Assembly (NCBI GenBank): GCA_902567095.1
Contig: CACFLG010000008.1
Location: forward strand, 1-52,061
Direction of reading: 5' to 3'
Length of the DNA: 52,061 nucleotides
Source of the DNA: an uncultured OM182 clade bacterium
GTDB taxonomy: Bacteria; Pseudomonadota; Gammaproteobacteria; Pseudomonadales; Azotimanducaceae
Positions 8,336 through 18,162 of this stretch are shown here, piece by piece. The notes under the pieces are model-generated. The model saw only the letters and a program-made list of their open reading frames with translations, was not told the origin of the DNA and did no database searches. The stretch's first letter is position 1; every line of letters begins with the position of its first letter. A program made the position numbers and the translations under genes.

Positions 8336-9472
8336 TCAATCCTTGTGAGGATTAACCAGATATTTTTCTCCCGTTGCCTGCTTGGCGTATTTTTTTATGG
8401 TTTCGGGCTGCAACATCTCCTCAAAAGAGATTTCTTGCGTGTAGGTGGTCGCAAAAGTTGTTTTTATCTCGTCTGCCACCCTTTGACGCATCTTCTGGAA
8501 AGTCTCCATACCAAATTTTCCTATCCAAGGCGTCAGCAGCCATCCTCCAAGCCCCCACTGCATCCCAAAAGAGCGATTCAGAATAGTCGGAGACTGATCT
8601 AACCCCCCATAAATATATACTTGTTTATAAGTATCTGAACCGTAGCGACTGTACTCCGTTGTGGTTTTGTTTGCTGCTATTTCCATCGCAGAAAGTATCT
8701 GTCCGGCAAGCCTTCCCTCATTTCCTCCGCCCGTCGCATCAAACCCAAGCGTCGCGCCGGTTTCAACAAGCGCATCAACAAGTTCGTTCAAAAATTCTGA
8801 ATCACTGGAGTTGCATATGTGTTTAGCACCAAGAGTTTTGAGGAGTTCCACGTGCTCAGATTTCCTGACAATATTAACGAGCGGAATAGAATCAGCTCGG
8901 CAAATCTTTACCAACATTTGACCTAGTGCCGAAGCAGCGGCCGTATTGATCAGTGCAAAATGATTTTCTAACTTCATCGTCTCTATGAACCCCAAGGCTG
9001 TAAGCGGGTTCACAAATGAGGATGCAGATTGCGTAGTTGTTGTGCCATCATTCATGACTAAGCAACTGGTCCCCCTGACGCTGCGATATTGGGAATACAT
9101 TGCTCCACCGGCAAGGCCCACCGTCTTTCCTATAAGATGCTTAAATTCAGCGCCAGCATCTTCTACAATTCCACCGCCCTCATTGCCCACTTTCATCGAC
9201 TTCCCTATCCTAGGTTTCATCTGTTTCATGAGACCTTCATGGATTTTCATTTTTGCAACAGTGTCATCGCCAGATCCTGAAACACTCAGGGAATCAAGAT
9301 CGGCTGCGAAACTTATAAGCAAGCCTAAATCTGACGGATTGATCGGAGATGCCTCGACTTTTATTAGAACCTCATCCTCCGAAGGCTTCGGCTTGTCACA
9401 CTGGACAATAGATATCTCTATGGTGCCCTCGCCCCTGACAGTAGACCTAATCTCCCTTGAGAACTCTTCCAT
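8336..9472 (-). CDS. Medium-chain dehydrogenase/reductase, quinone-oxidoreductase-like
   Basis: A 378-aa MDR-superfamily protein. The N-terminal GroES-like domain contains VEASPINPSDLGLLI and GNEGGGIVEDAG. The Rossmann domain follows with NTAAASALGQMLVK and GFDATGGG. The structural-zinc Cys cluster of alcohol dehydrogenases is absent, which favours an NADPH-dependent quinone/enoyl reductase-type reaction. A strong ribosome-binding site (GGAGGAGGG) precedes the ATG at 9472. The next upstream gene on the same strand is an enoyl-CoA hydratase 90 bases away, so both may act in CoA-ester or enone metabolism. The substrate is not known. Confidence 0.87.
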   Translation of the reverse strand: MEEFSREIRSTVRGEGTIEISIVQCDKPKPSEDEVLIKVEASPINPSDLGLLISFAADLDSLSVSGSGDDTVAKMKIHEGLMKQMKPRIGKSMKVGNEGGGIVEDAGAEFKHLIGKTVGLAGGAMYSQYRSVRGTSCLVMNDGTTTTQSASSFVNPLTALGFIETMKLENHFALINTAAASALGQMLVKICRADSIPLVNIVRKSEHVELLKTLGAKHICNSSDSEFLNELVDALVETGATLGFDATGGGNEGRLAGQILSAMEIAANKTTTEYSRYGSDTYKQVYIYGGLDQSPTILNRSFGMQWGLGGWLLTPWIGKFGMETFQKMRQRVADEIKTTFATTYTQEISFEEMLQPETIKKYAKQATGEKYLVNPHKD

Positions 9473-9563
9473 GGTTTCCCTCCTCCGAAATATCTTGTTT
9501 TTAATTCTTTGAACGTTCAGCTTTTTTCAATTCAAAGTCACGCACTTTGTCTCAAATATTGCG

Positions 9564-10415
9564 CTACCGCTTGTTCGCCGCAGCCCGGCCAAACTCGAGA
9601 CAAAGTTGACCCATATTCGTTTCACCGTCAAACGTTTGCAAACCTAAATTTAATGCGGTTCGCATATTTGTTTGTGCAGTTTTTGTGCGCAGAGTTTCTT
9701 GAAAAAGAAAAGCTTCCTCTACTAATCCATCTTGCCAGGATGTTTCTGAGTTATTAATCGAAGCCTTACATCTAGAAATTGCTTCAATCGGCCAGGATGA
9801 AATTCTGTCTGCTAAATTTTTTATAAATTCGTCGAGTTTAGATTTAGAATTAAACGCCCTGTTTAAATAACCCCAACTCTCAGCAGTTTTGGCATCCAAA
9901 TCATCGCAGCCTAGACAAACCTCCATTGCTCTCCCCCGACCAATTAACCGAGGGAGACTTTGGGTGCCGGTGCCACCTGGCAGGATCCCCAGCGCAACTT
10001 CCATTTGGTTAAAAATAGTTTTCTCTAGCAGACCAAACCGCATATCGCAGGAAGCGGCAAATTCATTGCCACCACCTCCTGCCCTGCCTGCAATCTTTGC
10101 AATTGTTGCTTTGGGCATGGTCCTTACTCTCTCGCACATCAGATGAAAATCAGAGAGTTTCTCTGATCTTTTGGCTGGCGAATCAGTTGGAAACTCTAAT
10201 ATGGCCTCGACATCAAAATGAGCAATAAAAAAGTCGGGGTTTGCACTTTGAAAAATTATTACTTTCACGGAATCATCATGCTCGACCTTTTCGGTAAATT
10301 CGACTAAATCGGAATAAAGCTGCAGAGTCATCACGTTCAGCGGTGGATTGTTAATTGTAACTTCGACAACCGATACCCTCTGAGTAACTTCTAGAGTCTG
10401 ATAAGCGTAAACCAT
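9564..10415 (-). CDS. Enoyl-CoA hydratase/isomerase family protein
   Basis: A 283-aa crotonase-fold protein. The oxyanion-hole segments are FFIAHFDVEAIL and GRAGGGGNEFAASCDMRFG, followed by QMEVALGILPGGTGTQSLPRLIG, the usual third landmark. The acidic residue in QMEVALG aligns with a catalytic Glu position of hydratases. Typical family length is about 260-290 aa. A strong ribosome-binding site (TAGGAGG) precedes ATG 10415. It is probably cotranscribed with the downstream MDR gene. The exact substrate (hydratase versus isomerase or other crotonase activity) cannot be resolved. Confidence 0.88.
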   Translation of the reverse strand: MVYAYQTLEVTQRVSVVEVTINNPPLNVMTLQLYSDLVEFTEKVEHDDSVKVIIFQSANPDFFIAHFDVEAILEFPTDSPAKRSEKLSDFHLMCERVRTMPKATIAKIAGRAGGGGNEFAASCDMRFGLLEKTIFNQMEVALGILPGGTGTQSLPRLIGRGRAMEVCLGCDDLDAKTAESWGYLNRAFNSKSKLDEFIKNLADRISSWPIEAISRCKASINNSETSWQDGLVEEAFLFQETLRTKTAQTNMRTALNLGLQTFDGETNMGQLCLEFGRAAANKR

Positions 10416-10523
10416 ATAACAACCTCCTAAAATAAGTTAGAACTCCTTCGTGACCTGAGCATGAATGAATGTCGCTTAAACTTAAATCAATTTTTTTAAG
10501 CTTCGAACACTCCTCGGAGGTCC

Positions 10524-11390
10524 CTATCGACTGCTCCAGTTCGCAGCTAAAACACCGAACACCACCATAGCTAAACCAAAAAACATTGCCGCATTAACCG
10601 CTTCTGACAGAACAAAAATGCCTGCCAAAGCAGCCACTAGAGGATTAAACCCTATGCTTACGGCAACCTTTGTTGACTCAATGTTACCCAAGGCCCAGTT
10701 AAACAAGAAAATAGGAAGCGCTCCTCCGAGAGAGCCCAACAGAATGATAATTAACCAAATATCTGGTGGAGGAATATAAAAGTTGAGCTCGCTGGAGCTA
10801 ATTAAAACCGCGACCATGCCTAGCCAACCCCACAACATAAACCAAGTGGTTGCGAAGAGTTTATTGTATTTTTGAAGGTAAGGTCGGGCGAGCACATTAA
10901 AAACAGCGCCCAAGAAAGCCATGCAGAACATGATCAGATTGCCGAAGAAGGTCTCACCCTTCCCCTGAAAATCTAAATCGACGACCGATGCGACACCAAA
11001 AAAAACTAAAAATGAGCCGAAGAGCTTCATAAGCGTTATTTTTTCTCGTCTTGCTAGGCCAGCGAGAATAATTGTTATTATCGGCATCACAGAAAAAACC
11101 AGAGCACCCTGAGCTGCCGTCGTGTATTTCAAAGCAACTGAAAAACCAATAGGAAAGAAACTAAAGAAAAGTATTCCAATCAGGGCCATTGGCACACGAT
11201 CAACTCTTTTTATGAATCTGTCACGAACAAACAGAACTCCAGTCAAGAGACAGATCAAGGCGATACCGTAACGAAGAACACCAAGGGAAACAGGATCATA
11301 TCCTTGGACCAATAGCCTAGTGTAAACAGCGACTAAGCCGCCAATACCCGTTGAAATACAGGCAGCGGTGATTGGCAAATATTTTGGCAA
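10524..11390 (-). CDS. EamA/DMT-family exporter
   Basis: A 288-aa protein with ten predicted membrane helices in two repeated EamA units (about residues 5-135 and 150-285), a typical drug/metabolite-transporter layout. The frame opens with TTG at 11388-11390, with a weak AAAGGGA upstream, and this start places the first helix correctly at the N-terminus. These carriers often export amino acids or metabolites, but no substrate clue is visible. It is divergent from recC, with a 153-base shared promoter region. Confidence 0.88.
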   Translation of the reverse strand: MPKYLPITAACISTGIGGLVAVYTRLLVQGYDPVSLGVLRYGIALICLLTGVLFVRDRFIKRVDRVPMALIGILFFSFFPIGFSVALKYTTAAQGALVFSVMPIITIILAGLARREKITLMKLFGSFLVFFGVASVVDLDFQGKGETFFGNLIMFCMAFLGAVFNVLARPYLQKYNKLFATTWFMLWGWLGMVAVLISSSELNFYIPPPDIWLIIILLGSLGGALPIFLFNWALGNIESTKVAVSIGFNPLVAALAGIFVLSEAVNAAMFFGLAMVVFGVLAANWSSR

Positions 11391-11543
11391 GTGATTCCCT
11401 TTCTGAATATGGCATTATATTAGGAATTTAGGCTTAGTGTCTTCAGTCCACCAATGGTAGGAAATTTGACAGGGACAGGTTCTAAAAGCCGCGATGCTAG
11501 GTATTTTTAAAGATTCAAACATAAAAGTAGGGATGTAAAAGGA

Positions 11544-14500
11544 ATGTTGCGATTATTCCAATCTAATAAAATGCACAATTTAGCGATCGCTTTCTGTAGA
11601 AATGAACCCGAAGTAAAAGACCCTTTCAAGAGTTCAACAGTTATCACTCAAAGCTTTGAACTTAGATACTGGTTGCAGCTGCAGATAACCGAGCTCAAAG
11701 GAATTTCCTCGAACATTGACTTTCAACTCCCCGCATCATTTTTGTGGAAGCTTTATAAGTGCTTAACGCCAGAAATCGCCGATCTTGATCGTTCCCCTTA
11801 CGAAAGAGAAATAATGGTTTGGAGATTAATGAGAATATTAGAAAGAGGCCAATATTCAAATCAAGACATCTCCAACTATTTGGACCCGGAAAAAAAAAGA
11901 AACCTGCGCCTTTACGAGCTATCGAATGAGCTCGCCTCACTGTTTGACGAATATTTGATGTACCGGCCCGATTGGGTTTTAGCCTGGGAGTCAAGCAAGC
12001 GTGGCTTTGCTTCTAAAGAGGAAGAATGGCAGGCGTCTCTTTGGCAAGAGCTTCGAGAGGATTTGAAAAGCAAATCTAAACTTCACAGGGCAGCTCTTCA
12101 CAAGCTCGCAATGAACAAAATCAGTCGAGACGCCCACTTGCCATGGCCCAAACTCTCGATCTTTGGAATGTCCTCAATGCCGCCTATCCAAATAGAGACT
12201 TTTCGGCGACTCTCCGAGTTCATGGATGTTGACATCTACTTTCTAAATCCATGTCACGAATATTGGGGAGATATCATCTCTGAGGCAGAAAGGGCCCGAA
12301 GATCTTTGAAGGCGATCAGAAATAATACTTCACCAGTTCTTCAGGAAAGTTATTTTGAAACAGGGCAGCCCATACTTGCTTCTCTTGGGCAAATGGGAAG
12401 AGATTATTTTGAGTTATTAAACGATGTTGAAAATCTGCAAACGTTTGATATCTTCAGCGAGCCAAATCGAAAAACGGACCTTGGCTTCGTTAAGAACCAA
12501 ATCTTTAATCTCAGTTATAGTGAAGAGAATGTTTTCTCGGAAAAGCATGGCCGAGAAACTGTGAGGTCAGATCAGTCAATACAAATTCATTCTTGTCACA
12601 GCAGAACAAGAGAGATAGAGGTTTTAAAAGATCAGATATTTAGAGCTCTTAGTAAAACTGAGGCTTTGCAACCAAAAGATATTCTCGTCGCTGCCCCAGA
12701 CATACAACTTTACGCAGCAATCATAAAGGCAAACTTCAAAAACGAAATACCGTTTTCAATCAATAGTTCCGCTCTCAAAGAGAATCCATCTTTTTTCAAC
12801 AGTGTTATAAAACTTTTGTCTCTACCCGATAGCCGTATTACAGGCCAGGAAATAATCGAATTCCTTGAAGTGCCCTCTATTGCCAGAGCACACGCAATTA
12901 ACTCTGATGATTTGGAGAAACTTTCAATCTGGATCAGTGATTCTGGAATTCGATGGGAACTAGATGGGGAATCCAAGGGTAAAAACTGGGACCTCCCCCC
13001 TGATGATCGAAATACTTGGAGATTTGGTCTGGACAGATTACTTATGGGCGTCGTTATGCGAGAGAATCATGGCCCATGGCAAGAAATACAACCAATGGAA
13101 ATACCCCTCGAAGATGCTTCGCTGTTGGAGTCTTTATGCCGATTTATGGATCACCTAGATAAGTTTAGGAAACAAATAAATAACCAATACCCAATCGAAA
13201 GATGGCTTGAAATAATACAAGAGCTGCTGGTGAAGTTTTTCGATCCGAAAGAAACTGAAGTCATGCTTGAGAGGCAACTCCGCGCGGCATTAGAGGATTT
13301 GAAGCTCGAGACATCAGTAGCGGAGTTCAAGGATGAAATCTCAAGAGAAACCTTTCTCCGCGCCCTGAAAGACAAGCTCGAAGATCAGATTTCAATCAGT
13401 CGATCCACTTCGGGAGGAATAACATTTTCGAACCTTCTGCCAATGCGAGGAATACCTTATCGGATGATCTGCATACTTGGACTCAATGAAGGAGAATTCC
13501 CAAGAACTGAGAATCCAAACACTTTTGATCTAAGATTAGAGCGCAAGGATATACGAAAGGGAGACCGATCAAAAAACAAAGATGATAGATATATCTTCCT
13601 TGAGTCGATTTTAGCTGCCGAAGAAATTTTTTATGTCAGTTACGTTGGTGAAAATGCGAATCAAAATCTCAGCTCAGCTCCATCGGCAATAGTTAGTGAA
13701 TGGCACGAGTACCTAGAGACTGTTTTTGAGGAACAAAAACTCGTGACGCATAAGCTCAACCCCTATGACTCAAAATATTTCCGAGGCGACGAGGCTCAAA
13801 CTTTCTCGAGCACATGGTTCAATAAAGAAGAAGAAAGACATGCTCCTATAGAAGGTTCAGCATTAAATGGCCAGGCACTGCAGCAAGATCACGTTAGCCT
13901 TAGTGAATTGAAGGCTTTCTTTGGTCATTCTGCGAAATTTTTTCTTCAAAAGAAATTAGGGGTGTATTACGAGAGAGAGGCAAACATCGTTTTAGATACC
14001 GAACCTTTCGAGGCAAGTTCCCTGGATGATTATAAAATCGCGGAAGCCGCCCTTGAATCTTTAAAACAAAATGAGTCAATTGAGGATTTATACTCCCAGA
14101 CGCTTCACGCGGGACTTATACCTTCAAATGCGCTAGGAGCGACACTCTTAAAAAAAGCTATTAGAAGAGGCGAGGAAATCTACTCGGTAATAGCAAACGA
14201 AATGAGAAGCAAACGACAAATCGAAAAAGCGGTCGCGATCGGGCCTTTCAACTTACAAATCGATATTCAGAATGTTTACCAAGAGGCGATAATTCAAGCA
14301 CGAGTCGGAAGGCTTAAAGATCGTCAAATCTTGCAGGACTGGATTACGCATCTCGCCGCAAACCTGATCGAAGAAATAGAGACCAAGTTGGTTCACAGGG
14401 GAGATAAAGATCAGATCCGAACTTTATCCCTACAACCCATCGAGGCAAGAACTGCTAAAAAATATCTTTCGGTTTTTATACGGGTATATCAAAAGGGCAT

Positions 14501-14747
14501 AGAGACACCTGTTTTTTTCCCTCCAAAACAAGCGAGAACCCTTAACAGAGATTTAAAAAATGGAAAAGATCAAAAACCAGCGCTTGATAAATTGGTAGCT
14601 GAATGGACCAACGAATATAGTTTTTCTGAAGGGCCGGATCCATACTGGAACAACCTTTTCGACCTTACAGAGTCATTTAACGAAAACTTTGCTGATTTGG
14701 CTGCTGAAATTTGGGAGCCTTTAGAGAAAACACTTACCAATGACTAG
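11544..14747 (+). CDS. recC: Exodeoxyribonuclease V gamma subunit RecC
   Basis: The 1067-aa Chi-recognition subunit of the RecBCD helicase-nuclease, a little shorter than E. coli RecC (1122 aa). The N-terminus MLRLFQSNKMHNLA matches the usual RecC opening. The family hallmark appears around residues 625-710: FSNLLPMRGIPYRMICILG, LNEGEFPR, FDLRLERKDIRKGDRS and DDRYIFLESILAAEE. RecC has inactive helicase folds, so the lack of a Walker A motif is expected. It heads a recC-recB-recD run and overlaps recB by eight bases. Unlike E. coli, no ptrA lies between recC and recB. The complex repairs double-strand breaks and degrades foreign linear DNA. Confidence 0.95.
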   Translation: MLRLFQSNKMHNLAIAFCRNEPEVKDPFKSSTVITQSFELRYWLQLQITELKGISSNIDFQLPASFLWKLYKCLTPEIADLDRSPYEREIMVWRLMRILERGQYSNQDISNYLDPEKKRNLRLYELSNELASLFDEYLMYRPDWVLAWESSKRGFASKEEEWQASLWQELREDLKSKSKLHRAALHKLAMNKISRDAHLPWPKLSIFGMSSMPPIQIETFRRLSEFMDVDIYFLNPCHEYWGDIISEAERARRSLKAIRNNTSPVLQESYFETGQPILASLGQMGRDYFELLNDVENLQTFDIFSEPNRKTDLGFVKNQIFNLSYSEENVFSEKHGRETVRSDQSIQIHSCHSRTREIEVLKDQIFRALSKTEALQPKDILVAAPDIQLYAAIIKANFKNEIPFSINSSALKENPSFFNSVIKLLSLPDSRITGQEIIEFLEVPSIARAHAINSDDLEKLSIWISDSGIRWELDGESKGKNWDLPPDDRNTWRFGLDRLLMGVVMRENHGPWQEIQPMEIPLEDASLLESLCRFMDHLDKFRKQINNQYPIERWLEIIQELLVKFFDPKETEVMLERQLRAALEDLKLETSVAEFKDEISRETFLRALKDKLEDQISISRSTSGGITFSNLLPMRGIPYRMICILGLNEGEFPRTENPNTFDLRLERKDIRKGDRSKNKDDRYIFLESILAAEEIFYVSYVGENANQNLSSAPSAIVSEWHEYLETVFEEQKLVTHKLNPYDSKYFRGDEAQTFSSTWFNKEEERHAPIEGSALNGQALQQDHVSLSELKAFFGHSAKFFLQKKLGVYYEREANIVLDTEPFEASSLDDYKIAEAALESLKQNESIEDLYSQTLHAGLIPSNALGATLLKKAIRRGEEIYSVIANEMRSKRQIEKAVAIGPFNLQIDIQNVYQEAIIQARVGRLKDRQILQDWITHLAANLIEEIETKLVHRGDKDQIRTLSLQPIEARTAKKYLSVFIRVYQKGIETPVFFPPKQARTLNRDLKNGKDQKPALDKLVAEWTNEYSFSEGPDPYWNNLFDLTESFNENFADLAAEIWEPLEKTLTND

Positions 14748-17700
14748 TGAGATAGCTGATCAAATCGACTTCAGAGGCGTGCACCTCATCGAAGCAAGCG
14801 CAGGCACAGGTAAGACGTACACCATCTGCAACCTCGTTATCCTGTTGCTTCTAGGAAGAGGCAAAGCTAGATCTGAACCCTTGGCTATCGATGAAATTCT
14901 AATCCTAACCTTTACCATCGCAGCCACGGATGAACTCAAAACCCGCGTAAGGAGAAGAGTTTTGGAGGCCAAGAGAGCTTTCGAAATATCAAGTCAGGAT
15001 CTTTTTCTAAGGAATCTAGTTGAGTCCTCTTCAGACAAACATCAAGATAAGCAGCTTCTTGTCAACGCTCTTCGCATGGTGGATCAAGCATCGGTATATA
15101 CCATTCATGGCTTTTGCGCGAAGGTTCTAAAAGAATATCCGTTTGAATGCGGTTCATTTTTCAATCAGGAAGTTTCTGATGAGAAATCAAGAAATGTTCA
15201 AACGGCGTGCGAGGATTTCTTTAGGTCGAACATCCTTTTACGTTCGCCATCGATCCAAAAACTTGCGCTTTCAATTTGGGATACACCTAAAACCTTAGAA
15301 AACTCCATCGCCAGGTTTCTCTATCGCGGCGAATTGTCAGTGAATCCTAAAAAAATACTGGGCTCTGAAACTGATATTTTAAACAAAGCAGAAAAGATCA
15401 AGAGAACTTGGATCGGAGACGACCTAGAGTCGGTAATAGCTGAATCAGGGCTTCGAAAGAATTCAAAAATTAAAACTAACGCGAGCGCAATGACGGATTT
15501 TTGTCGGACTGATGAGATAGATCTAACGAGCGCGCTTTGGGAAATCTTTACCTCAGATAAAATCATCAAAATAAAAAAAGACAGCTCGCCACTAGCACAC
15601 CCAATTTTTCGAATGATCGATGGATTGCTGCTCTTAATCGAAAACTACAAAGTTGGCTTGAAGATAGAAGCATTTGAGCATATCAAGGGGCAGGTAATAA
15701 TCTCTCGCTCCTCTTCCGAATTCCTAGGAATTGATGATTTGTTGCCGAAAGTTGAAGACGCAATTCTTAAAAAAAATTCTTCGCTAAAGAAAAAACTAAT
15801 CGAGAAATGGCCGATCGCCATGATAGACGAATTTCAAGACACCGACAGCGTCCAGTGGAATATTTTTCACGAAATATATGGCCAAAAAGACTCAAGGGCT
15901 TCTCTATTGCTTATCGGGGACCCCAAACAAGCAATATATAATTTCAGGGGAGCTGATATTTTCACCTATCTCAACGCAAAGAATACAGCCACGAGCACGC
16001 ACTCACTCTCTGAAAACTGGAGGTCTAGCAAAAGTTACATCGATGCAATAAATGATCTCTTTAAAGCAAAATCAATATTTGGAGAAAGCGCTGACATAAA
16101 ATATCTTCCCAGCTCGTCACCCTCCGAAAGAGAACTCCCAGAAGTTACTTGGGAAAATGAAAAAACCACCGCGATTAATATCTTTGTTGATGACGACCAA
16201 CTCTCTTATAAGCGGGCATCCGCTAGAAACCTAATCAATCATGCAGCTTTTAAAGCAGCCGAAATAATAAGAGGGAAATCTCTACAAATTGGGGGCTGTT
16301 CCATCAAACCAAGTCAAATCGCATTTTTGGTAGCCACGAGAAGAGACGCAGAGATGGTTAAAAAAGCTTTAGAAAAGTTCCAGATCGAAGCGATTAACTT
16401 ATCAAATGACAGCGTTTTCAAACAACAAACAGCTCACGATCTTATCCAGATCCTGGGAGCAATTATTTGTTCAAAGAATATAGGTAAATTGAAAGCGGCT
16501 CTATCAACCTCTTTAATTGGCAGCCCGCCGGTTGAGATCGAGGCGTTGGACATAGAGGACGACTCACATCGCTTGTCGGTGATAGAGGAATTTCAGAATT
16601 ATCAGCGGACCTGGATGACTGACGGTTTCGGACGGATGGTAGCGCTCCTAATTGAAAAAAGACGGCTTGCATCTAATCTTCTTGAGAAAGCGGAACGGAA
16701 AAGGCAAATAACTGACCTCCGCCATCTAACAGAATTGCTGCAAGAGAGAGAAGCAGTTTCACCCGGAACATCAGAATTATTGGCTTGGTTAAAATCAAAA
16801 TACGTCAACCAGGATTCCTTCAAAAACGAGAAATATGCCCTACGACCACATACGGATGAGGAGCTGGTAAAGATCTTGACCATGCACTCATCCAAGGGAT
16901 TAGAGTTTGACATTGTGTTCTTGCCTTATCCTTTTAAGAAAAAACCAAAAACAAACAAAAAATCGTTAGCATTCGCGCATTTACCTCAGGACGGAGTCCA
17001 CAAAGCCTGTCTAGATTTCCGTAGTGATTCTGAAATCGCTGCCCTCGAAGAAATCGAGGAACTTGACGAGGAAGTAAGACTGCTATATGTCTCACTGACG
17101 CGAGCAAAATATCGATGTTATATCGGTTTGCCTAAGGTTGATCAAAATATGTCTAAGACTGCTATCGCCCGCATTTTGTCATTACGCGAATTAAAAGAGA
17201 ACGATTCGCTTTACCAACATCTTTCCTCAACTCTGCCATCTTCCATATATCAGGTCGAAAAAATAACGAGCAAAACGATAGAAGAGCCTTTACCTCAGCA
17301 AAGCATTTTTTCACCGGAGCCCCCTGAAAAAAAACCTGATATTAAGTCTACATGGAAGATACTTAGTTACTCAGGAATGATAAAAAGAGCTGCTGAAAAA
17401 AATTTTGGCCCTCGCGACTTTGATGACGGAGGAATTGAAACGAGCATCCAAATAGAAAATCAAGAACGGTCAAAGCATCATTTCCCGAGGGGGATTAAAA
17501 CAGGTCTCGCGATGCATAGTTTGCTAGAAAAAATAGATTTTGAAGCGCCTAGCCACTCAGCAGAGTGCAGAAAATTATTATCAAACCTTGCCCTCGAAGA
17601 CAGTTGGTTGATCGTGTTAGAAGAATGGATAGATAAAATACTCAGCACCGACTTGGGCCCTCTCAAACTTAAAGATTTAAAAAACAAAGACCGAGTTGCA

Positions 17701-18162
17701 GAGTTAGAATTTTTCTTTTCACTGTCTAAGACTGAAAAAATGATTCAATTTTTGTTTGAACAAGGTTTTATCTCATCGCGGGGACAGAAGGATTTGCGTA
17801 TCGAAGGCTTTATGACCGGCATAATTGATCTGGTCTTCAGACGAGATGGCAAATACTATTTGCTTGATTACAAATCAAATTTCCTTGGTGCCAATGACAT
17901 CAGTTACAACACAGAAAGCTTGTCACATTCAATGACGCGACATGATTATCACCTGCAGTATCTTATCTATACTGTCGCTCTTCATAGAATGCTTAAAAGA
18001 GATTTGACATCTTATGCGTATGAAGAAAATTTTGGCGGAGTTTATTATTTCTTTCTTCGTGGCGTCGACTCCGAAGAGACTAACGGTGTTTTTTTTACTC
18101 GACCCGATCAAGCTTTAATTGAAAAAATTGATGGGTATATGAGCGCCAAAAATGAGAAGTGA
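14740..18162 (+). CDS. recB: Exodeoxyribonuclease V beta subunit RecB (helicase-nuclease)
   Basis: The 1140-aa 3'-5' helicase and sole nuclease subunit. Walker A is EASAGTGKT (about 18-26) and Walker B is IDEFQDTD (about 362-369). Helicase motifs follow at GDPKQAIYNFRGADIF (about 393), TMHSSKGLEFD (about 713) and LLYVSLTRAK (about 780). The C-terminal nuclease signature is GIIDLVFRRDGKYYLLDYK (about 1027-1045), with the D...D-x-K metal ligands intact. Start ATG 14740 overlaps the end of recC (ATGACTAG), and the 3' end overlaps recD by 11 bases, which implies translational coupling and fixed stoichiometry. Confidence 0.97.
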   Translation: MTSEIADQIDFRGVHLIEASAGTGKTYTICNLVILLLLGRGKARSEPLAIDEILILTFTIAATDELKTRVRRRVLEAKRAFEISSQDLFLRNLVESSSDKHQDKQLLVNALRMVDQASVYTIHGFCAKVLKEYPFECGSFFNQEVSDEKSRNVQTACEDFFRSNILLRSPSIQKLALSIWDTPKTLENSIARFLYRGELSVNPKKILGSETDILNKAEKIKRTWIGDDLESVIAESGLRKNSKIKTNASAMTDFCRTDEIDLTSALWEIFTSDKIIKIKKDSSPLAHPIFRMIDGLLLLIENYKVGLKIEAFEHIKGQVIISRSSSEFLGIDDLLPKVEDAILKKNSSLKKKLIEKWPIAMIDEFQDTDSVQWNIFHEIYGQKDSRASLLLIGDPKQAIYNFRGADIFTYLNAKNTATSTHSLSENWRSSKSYIDAINDLFKAKSIFGESADIKYLPSSSPSERELPEVTWENEKTTAINIFVDDDQLSYKRASARNLINHAAFKAAEIIRGKSLQIGGCSIKPSQIAFLVATRRDAEMVKKALEKFQIEAINLSNDSVFKQQTAHDLIQILGAIICSKNIGKLKAALSTSLIGSPPVEIEALDIEDDSHRLSVIEEFQNYQRTWMTDGFGRMVALLIEKRRLASNLLEKAERKRQITDLRHLTELLQEREAVSPGTSELLAWLKSKYVNQDSFKNEKYALRPHTDEELVKILTMHSSKGLEFDIVFLPYPFKKKPKTNKKSLAFAHLPQDGVHKACLDFRSDSEIAALEEIEELDEEVRLLYVSLTRAKYRCYIGLPKVDQNMSKTAIARILSLRELKENDSLYQHLSSTLPSSIYQVEKITSKTIEEPLPQQSIFSPEPPEKKPDIKSTWKILSYSGMIKRAAEKNFGPRDFDDGGIETSIQIENQERSKHHFPRGIKTGLAMHSLLEKIDFEAPSHSAECRKLLSNLALEDSWLIVLEEWIDKILSTDLGPLKLKDLKNKDRVAELEFFFSLSKTEKMIQFLFEQGFISSRGQKDLRIEGFMTGIIDLVFRRDGKYYLLDYKSNFLGANDISYNTESLSHSMTRHDYHLQYLIYTVALHRMLKRDLTSYAYEENFGGVYYFFLRGVDSEETNGVFFTRPDQALIEKIDGYMSAKNEK

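Noticed and set aside
8985-9512. 175-aa plus-strand frame opposite the MDR gene
   Set aside because: It is antisense to a well-supported dehydrogenase with strong motifs and ribosome-binding site. The translation is Ser/Pro-rich with no family resemblance.
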